Source: Torreya grandis
Taxonomy: Eukaryota > Streptophyta > Pinopsida > Cupressales > Taxaceae
Length of the DNA: 64,000 nt
Assembly (NCBI GenBank): GCA_037957365.1
Contig: JARHVA010002004.1
Location: forward strand, 1,527,501 to 1,591,500
Direction: 5' to 3'
Shown: positions 1-10,190 of the stretch, piece by piece
How the letters are laid out: every line of letters begins with the position of its first letter
Position numbering within the stretch: position 1 is the stretch's first letter
Made by a program: the position numbers and the translations under genes
Notes under the pieces: generated by a model
Databases searched by the model: none
The model's input: the letters and a program-made list of their open reading frames with translations, nothing else
Told to the model about the DNA's origin: nothing

Positions 1-780
1 ATATTATATGAAATAATAATAACTATAAAATAATTCATATCTGTAGTATATAATTTATTTATACAATCAGATTTTAAATCATATTATTTGCAATACTAGC
101 TACAATCAAATCTATAAAATCCTTGGACACTACACTTCGTTCATTGATTTGAGATTTTTTCTTTTTTTTTAGAATGATTTTTTTGTAAGTATTTTTCTAA
201 ATCACATTGTTTTAATAACTAACTACAATCAATATTATAAAATATTTTGACATTAGTATTCCTTCAATGATTGGAGATTATTCTATTAACTACAATTAAT
301 ATTCTAGATTCTTTGAATATTGTACTTTTTGAATCATTTGAGAATATTATTTTCTAAGTATTGTTTTAAACTGTAGAAACATAAAATTTTATTATTTAAA
401 AAATACTAACTATAAGAAAAATTCATATATGTAGTGCATAGTTTATTTAGACTACTAGATTTTAAGTCATATTACTTGAATTACTAGCTACAATAACTAT
501 TATAAAATCTTTTGACACTATGCTTCGTTCATTGATTTTAGAATGTTCTTTTGATAAAAAATTTTGTGATTTTTTTTTAAAATCACACTTTTGGAAATAC
601 TAGCTAAAATCAATAGTTCAGAATCTTTTGACAGTATACTTCCTTCAATACTTTTAGATTTTTTTTTTCGTGAATATCTTTTTAAATCACATAAACATAC
701 AATTATATATCATACAGTAAAACAATACTCTATATAAAAATATTCCTATATAGAATATAGTTTATTTAGATAATTGAACC
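1..780. repeat. AT-rich tandem repeat, about 390-bp period, three degenerate copies
   Basis: The motif 'aactataa..aattcatat.tgtagt..atagtttattta' occurs near 19, 407 and 728. The motif 'ttttgacactatrcttcgttcattgattt' occurs near 127 and 508, with weaker versions near 247, 310 and 615. The copies are therefore about 390 and 320 bases apart, with a shorter sub-repeat inside. There is no coding potential. The repeat may continue left of the window. I recognise no family. Confidence 0.6.
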
Positions 781-1057
781 AAATCGATGAAAAATGAGAT
801 ACAACATAAAATATTTAAGTTCTAACCTGTACAGATTAAACCGCTTATTACTTGAAAAAATATTAGCTGGCATATGCATTTAACATTTTCAAATATTTAT
901 ATATGTTATCCATGAATAGTCGAGAGGAATATGCTATTTTAGTCCTTAGCTAATAGGAAACTTAGTGAATTTCAAAAAGAACATACAATATACATGGCCC
1001 TTATTTATAATAGGAAATTAAACATTATCGATAAAATGAACTCACTGTTGGTGAAAT
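781..1057. other. AT-rich intergenic stretch, nothing recognised
   Basis: Lies 3' of the P450 pseudogene, which reads on the minus strand. I see no ORF, RNA gene or repeat boundary here. A poly(A) signal for the former gene could lie here but cannot be singled out in such AT-rich DNA. Confidence 0.5.
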
Positions 1058-2797
1058 TCATTCCCCATGTTTGTTAATGCTAGATATATAATTTTTGGTG
1101 GTTAATCTCCATGAGGGATGGGCATAGAGTGGAAATTTGTTAGGAACAGTCAATCCAAATGCTTCATCCGTATTGACCTCGCAATGCACACTCCAATCAA
1201 AGCAATGTATGAGTTCAACAAGTTCCAACTTAACAACAGAAAGTCCACTTAATCTTCTAGGGCACCTCCTCCTCCCTATTACGAAAGGCAACAATTCAAT
1301 GTCATGTCCTTTCACATCCATAGTTTTCCCAATAAACCTCTCTAGCTTGAAATGTAAAGGATCTTCCCAAACACTTTCATCCCTTCCCATGGTCCATATG
1401 TTCACAAGCAACATTATTTGAGGAGGAATGTAATATCCTTCCACATGGCATGCCCTCATCGACTTGTGTGGAATCAAAAATGACAATGGTGGATGCAGTC
1501 AGAATGTCTCATACAATACACATCGCAAGTACTCACAGCTTACCGCATCACTCTCCTTTAACAAATGGTGTCTACCCACTATTGATTCAATTTCTTGTTA
1601 TAATGTTGGCATCACACGAGGGTTTCTCAATAGCTCACTCAATGCTCATTCTAATGTTGTGGTAGGTAAATCTACTCCAGCACTCAACATATTCTTAAAA
1701 AAAAAAATTGATTATTGGTTTATGTAAATTTTGAGTGAAGTATTATACTCAATTTTTTTAACAAACAACAAATTCCTTGACTAAAACAATAAATTAAAGA
1801 AAAAACACCCTTTATTCCATGTACATTTATGCTATTTACAAACATTATTAAAAGATATTAAAAAAGTTAAGATAGCCAATTGAAAGATGTATTTTCTGTT
1901 AGTGTTAGATTTCATCGTGTGTTGCTACTAAATTTTGATGCAAAACCGAACTAAATACTTCACCTATTCACTAATTTCAGATAAACAATGAATTATGTTG
2001 TTTTATCTACTTTACCATTTTTATCCGTAATCATAAGGTTAGCTAAGTTTTTGACATTAAGTTTTTAGTTACACTTTTAAAATACTTAAAAATTTATTCA
2101 ATAAACTAATAATATTTCTTTCTTTCACTTTCACTTTCAATTTAAAAGTTTGTAGATTAGTCTATTTCCAAACATACCAGGATCACTGCCTTGACGTGGA
2201 GCCTTGTGATTTTCATCTCCTTCTCTGCCATGTCCAGTAGGACGTCCACCATGTCGATTGTTCATCGATTACCTTGTCAGAAAAACCGTCGAATATTTTT
2301 TTAACGGCTCGCATGCGACGGTGGACGCCTTGCAAATCAAGCCAGTCTAGAAACGGAATGAAATCTCCAATGCAAAAGACTCCGGCGAGGGCCAACATTT
2401 CAGAGAGCATTTCTGAGAATGTTCTGCCGGCAAACATTCTGCAGATGATATGTTTAGTGAGGGATGAAAGTCTGTTTCTCAGGTTCACGCAGCGTACACC
2501 TTGTCCGCTCTCCGACCAAATGGAGCGCACCATTACGGATACCTGTTCCTCCCTCGTGGATTGGAAACACTCCGTTTTTTTCATTATGAGTAACTCGATT
2601 GTGAGAAGCTTTTTCATTTGCCTCCAATACTCGCCATACTTTGCAAATCCGACATCTTTTCGATCGTAGAGTAAGTATTTCCCAGTAGAAAGAGCGGGTC
2701 TGTAAGCGAAAAGCAAATCGTGCGTTTTAAGAAACTTATTTGCCATGGCAGGAGAAGACACCAGTACGGTGGGAACAGAGCCGAAGCGTAGAAACAT
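1058..2797 (-). pseudogene. Cytochrome P450 pseudogene (CYP71 clan), 5'-truncated, two exons
   Basis: Exon 1 (2797 down to 2178) encodes the P450 N-terminal half: MFLRFGSVPTVLVSSP, then KYGEYWRQMKKL (helix C, WxxxR-like) and FIPFLDWLDLQG. Exon 2 (1693 down to 1058) begins at the I-helix (MLSAGVDLPTTTLE) and runs through the PERF region (FKLERF) and heme loop to a TGA at 1060-1058. The membrane anchor and proline hinge (about 60 residues) are missing upstream of 2797. Exon 1 lacks a short stretch between GRTFS and EMLSEM and is frameshifted near 2245, where the better frame reads DMVDVLLDMAEKEMK. Exon 2 has in-frame stops at 1648-1646 (the Trp of ..EWA..), 1600-1598, and 1501-1499 (the Arg of the ExxR motif). 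The heme loop reads PFVIGRRRCPRR; the family norm is PFGxGRRxCPG, so both flanking glycines are lost while the cysteine is kept. Such enzymes normally do mono-oxygenation at the ER. This copy cannot make one. The subfamily (CYP750-like is possible) is a guess. Confidence 0.93.
1694..2177 (-). other. Intron of the P450 pseudogene, splice sites intact
   Basis: On the minus strand exon 1 ends ..GTGATCCTG and the intron opens GTATGT at 2177. It closes with a T-rich tract and TTAAG at 1695-1694, directly before AATATGTTGAGTGCTG. The phase is 0. The position, just before the I-helix (AVIL|DMLSAG), is where CYP71-clan genes usually carry their single intron. This argues for a duplicated gene copy and against a processed retrocopy. 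Confidence 0.85.
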
Positions 2798-4216
2798 GAA
2801 TTGAATTTAAAGAATATATTTTGAAAGAGTATGTAATTGTTTATAAATATAAAATATTGAGACATTTGTTGTGTCAAACAAAAGTTTGGAATCATCATCA
2901 TCATCATCATCATCATCATGACTCTGTGGACTGTTATGACTAAGATTTAACATAAGCAAACTGGGAAGAATAATGTCATCTCAAACTAAGATTAAATAAA
3001 AACCAGAAATTATCTAAATTAACTTTTTATAAATAGTAATTTATTATTGTTTTTTAATAATTAATAAAAAAATAATTTGACTGAAATTGGATGTAAAGTT
3101 TTGTTTATTTTATGAAATTTTAATTTTAATATATCAATATATTTAATAAATTTATTTATTTTATCAAATATTAATTTCAATCAATTTATTTATCTAATAA
3201 ATATAGTGTAGTAGTTAGTGTTTATTTTTGTATTTGATCTTTATTTTATTGAAATTAAAGTATTGAATAGTACATGGTATATAGTATATTGTTGGAGAGG
3301 TTTCTCATAAATGCAAATGAAATATGTGGAAGGAAAGAGTAAAAGACACACAAGTTCTACTTTTCATCGGTTCGACAAATATGGATGTCCGTGAAAATTA
3401 TCCAGCCATGTTGCGTTAGCCAACTTAGTAGGATACACTTTATAGGTGGCAGTTTTTTTTAAATACATTTGGGTAGCGATGTACTACAAGTGAAACCGAT
3501 AGGGGCCCTCATGGTCAATGTTGTCCTTTACGATCACAAATTTACTAACCATCATGTTGCACTTAATCTAGTAACCCTTCTCTCATTTCAATTTAATATT
3601 AACACAAATTTAATCTTCATAAATAAAATTTATATGTTTCTATCAATCCTTTAAAATGAATAAATTTTTATATTACTTATAAATAAACAAGCATGTGATC
3701 ATCTTAAACTATTTTCATATTATTTTGCACATTAAAAAAATATAATATAATAAAATAAAATATGTTGGCACATGTGAGTGGACTATTATAATATTGATTT
3801 ATTATAAACTACATGTATTTTTCTTCGCATCTTATCCAATGAAGCTTTACATATTATTTTTCTAATCATCAATATCAGGGTCTAAACTTAATTTATGATT
3901 ATTATAACTATATATCTTTTTGTTATTAATTATTTCATAATTCAGTGACTTTTCCTTTAATCTTGTGTTACATGTAAAACTCACTTTATGAAATTTGTTA
4001 AAAATGACATTTTAATTCATCAAGTATTTTTAAGTATTAATTTATTTTAGTTTAATTTTTCATTCATTTGTAACTTTTGTGATGGCTCTATTATGTAGCT
4101 ATATTACTCATATTAGCACATATAAATACTATATCTCAAAATTCTACCAATATTATTATTATTTTAGTTTATTGTTATTAGTTTTTCATACTATTTATTG
4201 TTACAATGAACTTACA
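2798..4216. other. AT-rich spacer between P450 relic and the repeat array
   Basis: Apart from the ATC microsatellite I see no gene. Around 3290-3480 the sequence is less AT-rich (starting near 'tgttggagaggtttctc') and could be an old transposon end, but I found no partner copy. The left edge of homology to the downstream array is near 4217. Confidence 0.45.
2891..2920. repeat. (ATC)n microsatellite
   Basis: Ten trinucleotide units of ATC ending in ATG. On the minus strand they read as a poly-Met run that is not a real protein start. Confidence 0.95.
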
Positions 4217-5620
4217 TTAAATATTTACTATTTCAATGAGTTTACATTTCAAATTTACATAAAAAATTAATTTTAAACAATTTATAATATAAATATAAGG
4301 ACTCACTACTATGCAGATGTATGGATAGATCTCATGTTAATACTTTGATTTCAATAGAATAATTAACAAATACAATGTGCTATTAAATATAAAGATATGG
4401 AGTAGTCACTACACGGTCCCTTGTTTAGAACTTGCACTTTAATTTAATTTATATTAAAAATCTACCATGATGTGATTTTAGCATTTGTTGTTCAAGGGAA
4501 TTATATTAAAAAATAGTATAGTGCGTCTATTTATTATAATATTTTTAGTCTAAAAATATGATGTTCAAACTTCCACAACAATGTTTTATGGTTATTTTTA
4601 GTGATGTAGTTAATCAAATAACCACTTAGAAGACAATTTGCACAACTTAAGAATATAAAATATGAAATGAGAAATATAAATGATCTATTAACATTGATTA
4701 ATACATCTTTATGATACACTATCCACTCATTCTTCTACTTCTAATGAGAGAATATGAAATATATACGTGGACAAATACATTCGTTGCTCCATCTCCATCC
4801 CTATTATTGATAAAAGACTTTGAATTTTTAAAATAGATTACAATGATAACACTTATAATTTTTTACAAATTTATATTTTATAAATTATTTTTGTGTAAAG
4901 CAAGTATGGGGATCAAATTCTGCAAAATATTTTCACATATATAAGGTTTGGTTAAAATATAAAATAAAGAGATAATCTTTACAGGACATATCATGAATGA
5001 ATAACATGAGTGCACATAATTTGAAATATTAGAGATTAATAATAACATTGGACTATACCCCTTTTTATTAACAACAATTATACTAAGTTACTTGTTTTAG
5101 TGCATGGGTGGGTCCCCTGAATGGATGGATTACTTAGGATGATAATTTAAATAAAATATAACTTACATCATGCTTGTCTACACTTCAAATATTCAAAACA
5201 AAAACACTTTTTCCATATAACTCTAAATATTATTGTTAACAATAGGTATGAAAATTGTACCATGAATTTTTTTCTATGTATATAGTCAAATTTATAATCT
5301 TCTTCCTATGCATATATTTTTAAACTGACATACATTTTTAGAGTTCTTACATCGTGTGCGACACTTTATTTTTTTCTATTTTGAATGGGTCATCCATAAA
5401 CCAAAAAAACAAATTGGGTGTAAAACATTGCAAAAAGAGCTTAATTTTTATATTCCTCCTCTCTAAAAAATTAGATGATTCATAATAATTTTTGAAGCTG
5501 ATTAATATTTTTATTTTTTACACATTGGGAGACAAATTTTAAAAACTCTCAATCATTTGTTTTACAACTTTACAAAATTATTTTCAAATGTCTTGGTCTA
5601 AAAAACACCTTATTTCAAAA
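4217..5620. other. Unit 1 non-coding segment upstream of integrase
   Basis: AT-rich DNA shared with 22885-24300 and 54090-55300. The best-conserved block is 'gcatgggtgggtcccctgaatggatggatt' at about 5101-5130 (23790 and 54782 in the other units). There is no ORF of note. If the unit derives from a Ty3 element, reverse transcriptase and RNase H should lie here, and I see no trace of them. Confidence 0.6.
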
Positions 5621-5627
5621 GAATGGG

Positions 5628-6440
5628 AATATGATATATGCTCTAGTTCAAGATCTTAAACCTATAATGAACCCATGGCCTTTTTCAGTATGGGGATTAG
5701 ATATAATTGGAAAAATTATTCATATCTCATCAGATGGATGTAATTTCATCATTACAACGACAAAGTATTTTATTAAAAGGGTGGAAGCTATACCACTCAT
5801 ATACAACACAAGCCTTTAGATATCTAAGTTCACTTATAATAAAATTATTTACCACTTAAGAATCCCATCCAAAATCATATAAGATAATTTAAAATCATTT
5901 GTGAATTAGGAAGTGGAAGACCTATGCAATGAATATCATATTGAGTAACATTTACCCACACACTATTACCCTAGGGCAATGGCCAAGCGGAAGGAACAAA
6001 CAAAATGCTTATAAAAATAATTAAGAAAATTATCAATGACATTGGAAGAAAATGACATCTACAACTATATCCTGTACTTTGGTCATATATAAGCAATGTC
6101 TAAATGCCTAATATGACCACACCATACTCTTTGGTATTTGGAATAGATGCAATATTTCTAGTTGAAATTGAACACCCCTCATTAAATATATCCTTTAGGG
6201 GAACCATAATAAACAATGAGTATAGAAATGAGTGGCTACAAGAACTAGAATTATTTGATTAAAAATGTTAAAATTCCCTTGATCAAATTAGAACATATCA
6301 AAATAAGCTCAATGGCCAATATTGTAAGAAAATTTAGTCCTTAGAATTTGAAATTGGTGACCTAATCATTACGAAAAATTAAAAAAACACCAATGTTAAA
6401 CATAAAAAGAAGGGAAATTATATATTTCATTGTTAAACAA
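5628..6440 (+). pseudogene. Ty3/gypsy integrase relic, unit 1
   Basis: The reading starts with PWPFSVWGLDIIGKI, the integrase core start that carries the first catalytic Asp, then NFIITTTKYFIKRVEAIPL. Further on, across frame breaks, GNGQAEGTNKMLIKIIKKI holds the catalytic Glu, followed by TPYSLVFGIDAIFLVEIEHPS and EYRNEWLQELELF. Together these give the DDE core order of a plant Ty3/gypsy integrase, which joins element cDNA to the chromosome. Stops follow VEAIPL and interrupt the C-terminal part. The GPY/F-like C-terminal module seen in unit 2 is deleted here after about 6418. I see no protease, RT or RNase H upstream. It is dead, an isolated integrase piece. Confidence 0.85.
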
Positions 6441-9359
6441 TTATATATCTAGAATACCACATATTTGGGGGAATTCTTATGCATCACTACTTCACTATCC
6501 ATCATTCTTCGTCATTTCTCATTGTTACCATCTTCTAATCTAGTTTGCTCACCTTCAATATGACCCTGATCCTAACGGTAGTTTTAAGATATATGTTTTA
6601 AAAATAAAGAGATATGAGTTTCAAAATGGGGAAAATTAATGTTAAAAGTACAAAGGTGATAGCTATTAAAGATTCATTTGGAACATATAATCTACTCTAA
6701 AAATAGTATTTCCTCCTAACATCCAAATGCAAATAAAGATCAATTTTTCTAGACAGCTCTTCTCCTTATCATCCTTAATGGCACAAAATTTTAATTATCA
6801 CTTTTCGTTACCCTAAGCATATACTCTGCTACACCCACTAACTTCATTATTAAATAAGGGTCATTAATTATTCCTTCTCCAAGGTGTGTAATACATTCTT
6901 AAAAAAAATTGTAAACATAATCCTAATATTTTTATTCAGTTCTTGAGATTATAATCATATTTGATTTGATCTTGTCTTAATTGTTACCATATCATGGTTC
7001 CCTATTATCCTTGGTCAATATTTTAGGATACTTTGTAAATTGTTTATTTTGGCCTAACACCCTTTTATTCATCTAATGAGTAGTCTTGTCTATATTTGTT
7101 TAACCAAATTCCTTGAACATATTGTTATTAGTTTTCTTGTAAATAAATTTTCATCCATTTCACACTTTTATATATAGTAGTTAAATCTTAATTAGGTCAC
7201 AAGTGCATTTTACTTTGTATAACTTTGTAAATACTTTATACATCCTTTTAAGTTATTTTTTTAGAAATTTTTATTACATCATCTAGTTAATATATAAATT
7301 TAGTCTATTATCCATATGTAAATATTTTCATTATGTCATAATTAAGTTGTCTTATTAGTGGTTGTTTTGTGTAAATACTTATTGTAATATTTTATGTTGT
7401 TCTGATTATTTGTAATCAATTTGTATGTAAATGTTTGAATTATCATTTTAAGTATTATATTTTTTAAATATTTGGTTTTGGTCTAGCAATGAGGATGGCC
7501 CTAACTAACTACCCAATATGAAATTAGGAATGTCATTAATGAGGTACCCTCTTAAACTCCCCATGCACTATAAGTCAATGTGACCTCAACTATCCAAATG
7601 TCATAGGTATATTCTTAACTAAGTACAATAGTAAAAATGGATTTCTAAAATTTCAAGTGGATTCAAGACACCTCAAAACCTATATCACCTAATCATTAAA
7701 CTATCCCATTTGACCACCCTAACTTTGTAACTAATCCATCCACCTCCTTGGTGCAGGAGGGTATACCCATTATCAATTTATGAGACATATGATTATCTCA
7801 CTAAATGACTTCTTACATAAATATTAGCACATGCCAAAAGCTATAACACATTCCATTTCATTATAATATCCCATTATATCATTTTATACATTTAATACAA
7901 CATAACAATTAAAACCTAACATCCCATACTCTATCTAAAAACCATGTCATCTACATCATCATATACATTATATTAAAGAATACTCACAAAACACATAATC
8001 GAAAATCATTTATATACATGTAAATAAATCCCAACATCCACATCACATCAAAATATAATCATCTCCTCCTTATTATAAATCAAATAAAATATATAGTCTA
8101 ACAAATGCATCATAATCACATAAGTGAAATATACATAAACATGCCATATACAACTATAAATCTCATCATAATCATATAAATGTCCATGAATCCTATAAAA
8201 ATATTTACAATATAAGAATAATGGACATCAATGTTGTAAGTATGAAATAAATGTCCAAAACATAAAAAATGTCTCATCAGACCAAGATCACGATAGTCAT
8301 AAAGGTCTCTTGGTTGATTGATGTATGGAATGAGTAGTTTTGGCCCTATAAGGTGGATCTCATTGATCTACTAGGACCAAAACCTTTTAAATACCCCTAT
8401 AGTATTTGGAGTCTCTTTTTAGATGTGATATTTGAACTATCACATCTCTAAAGCCTTGTCTTGATAATAGTGTGTCCCCATCATCCCAGATCTAATCAAC
8501 TACTTGTAACTCTACCTCTCGCTAGCTGATTCGAGTCTAAATATAACCTGTTTGACCATGTATGGATATTATATGTGCCTCTATAACCTAAATCCAACCT
8601 ATCTAACCTTGTACGGTTGTTATCTATTTATCTTTACCTTAAATATGACATATCAGATCTTGTAGAGGTATAATTTATGTATTTGTGCTGCAAATATAAC
8701 CCAACAATGTGGTCAGGTGAGTTAATATGGGGCCCATATACATATCCTATTATGCTATGTATCATTTTAAATCCACTAGCTCTAGGTGATATTTTTCTCT
8801 CTCAACACTAATCCTGGCCACCTTAACCACCCTCGCCCTCACCTCCTACTGAAGACTATCAATTTGTTCCATGTTTTCCATACTAATAGGTGGCTTGAAA
8901 GGCCCTAGAACATTAGTTATTTTCCCCCTCACTCCTGGATCCTCTCCACCCACACCTTGATCACCCTTGGCTACATCAGGATCACCCCCATAAATAACCA
9001 TAAAATCTTGATTATTCCTATCATGACCATTATCCCCACCATATCTTGTAGCCCATGGTTACATTCTCTAAGCCTATCATTTCCTCAATCATTCATATGC
9101 CTAAAATATCCTTCATGTTTCCCATCTCTTCTTAGGAAGCTATGATATTCTTAATAATATCTATGGCCATATATATTTCCACCATCTTGTATAATCTAAA
9201 TTCAATCCAAGATCTTTTATATCTATCTAGTAATCCCATATTATAGGAACTATGTTTTCATCATCTACTTCTGACAATGCCTTCTCAACTGTATGCCCCT
9301 ATTCAAACTTCTCCACATCACTTTTGGAAAATAAATGCTCCTCTCCTAGGACATCATAC
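6441..9359. other. Unit 1 non-coding segment between integrase and PMD relic
   Basis: Begins with 'atatttgggggaattcttatgcatcact', which also follows the integrase in units 2 and 3 and may be a former polypurine tract and element edge. From about 7490 the plus strand becomes C- and T-rich, as expected of decayed minus-strand coding DNA. I could not recognise a protein outside the PMD relic. A short minisatellite sits at about 8530-8720. Confidence 0.5.
8530..8720. repeat. About 54-bp minisatellite, three degenerate units
   Basis: The phrase 'aacct(a/g)t(c/t)t(a/g)acc(a/t)tgta.gg.t.ttat' recurs about every 54 bases (near 8547, 8597, 8650). The same array is in unit 2 (about 27345-27520) and unit 3 (about 58000-58170), so it predates the unit duplication. 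Confidence 0.55.
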
Positions 9360-10190
9360 TAATTTTTAAAATATCTTTATACTCTATTAGAATGATATGT
9401 TTCTATGTTGTAATATTGATGCCTTATCAAATAACACTTTGTCAGTATACAAGTATAATTTGCATCCTTTTCCCACCCCCACTATACCATCTTGTATGGC
9501 ATGCAAATAATCTAGTCCTTAATCAGTCTATCTAATGGCTTCATATAAAATATCATATCACATACATGATCTATCTTCTCTCCTAGAATGATATAAAATC
9601 TAAACACTACCAGATGATCAAGATCAGGAACTAATCATGTGCTTAGTGACCTCTTGAATGACACATGTTCCAAATAATATATTTTTATCAATAATGAGAG
9701 TTAGAAACTCACCACTCCCATATGTACCCCCATTTTAAGTTCCCTATATAGGTGGTCCAACATAATAGTTCCCCATGAAAAAACATGATAATAACGTACC
9801 ATTTATGCCACTACATCCCATAAACCTAGATGAAACCACTGAATACTCTTGTTTGGTAATAATATACTAGGAATAAAAACATGAATAATAGGGTCAACAT
9901 GTTAACATTATCATCTATGAAGGCCTTATCAATGTCATTCCATGAATCATGGAATTTGACTTATAGATCTACACAAAGACATTATACAGTCATGCTCCAT
10001 TCCCATGACCTTCAATAGATCGCATATCCTCTCATAGGTGATCATAAAATCTTCCACACATCCTCCAAATTCAATGTCATCTCTCCTATGATGAAGTGAA
10101 AATTACTCATCCTAGAACATGATCACTCCACCAACCCATTGATGGGATCCTAGTTTATCTGGATAAATCATATCATGATAATATAAAATA
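9360..10190 (-). pseudogene. Plant mobile domain (PMD) gene relic, unit 1, antisense to integrase
   Basis: Read from high to low coordinate, the minus strand gives SNFHFIIGEMTLNLEDVWKIL near 10090-10030, matching the PMD signature (family: HTFHLPxGEMTITLxDVxxLLGLPxDG). Then comes WFHLGLWDVV with HVFSWGTIMLDHLYRELKMG near 9810-9740 (family: YSWGSAxLAxLYRxLC). After that come MPYKMV (family WxPY) and YNIETYHSNRV near 9410-9380 (family VExHxPDRVxRQFG). The order and spacing match one PMD of about 260 residues. Frames break and stops occur. PMD proteins belong to the MAIN/MAIL family or to transposons; the molecular role is unclear. The gene faces the gypsy integrase, and the same pairing recurs in units 2 and 3. 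Confidence 0.8.

Noticed and set aside
1137..1727. Plus ORFs over P450 exon 2
   Set aside because: Shadows of the minus-strand heme-loop exon.
2274..2669. 131-codon plus ORF over the P450 exon
   Set aside because: Shadow of the minus-strand P450 exon, which shows clear family motifs.
2614..2919. 101-codon minus ORF starting with nine Met
   Set aside because: The start is the ATC microsatellite; the rest overlaps P450 exon 1 in another frame.
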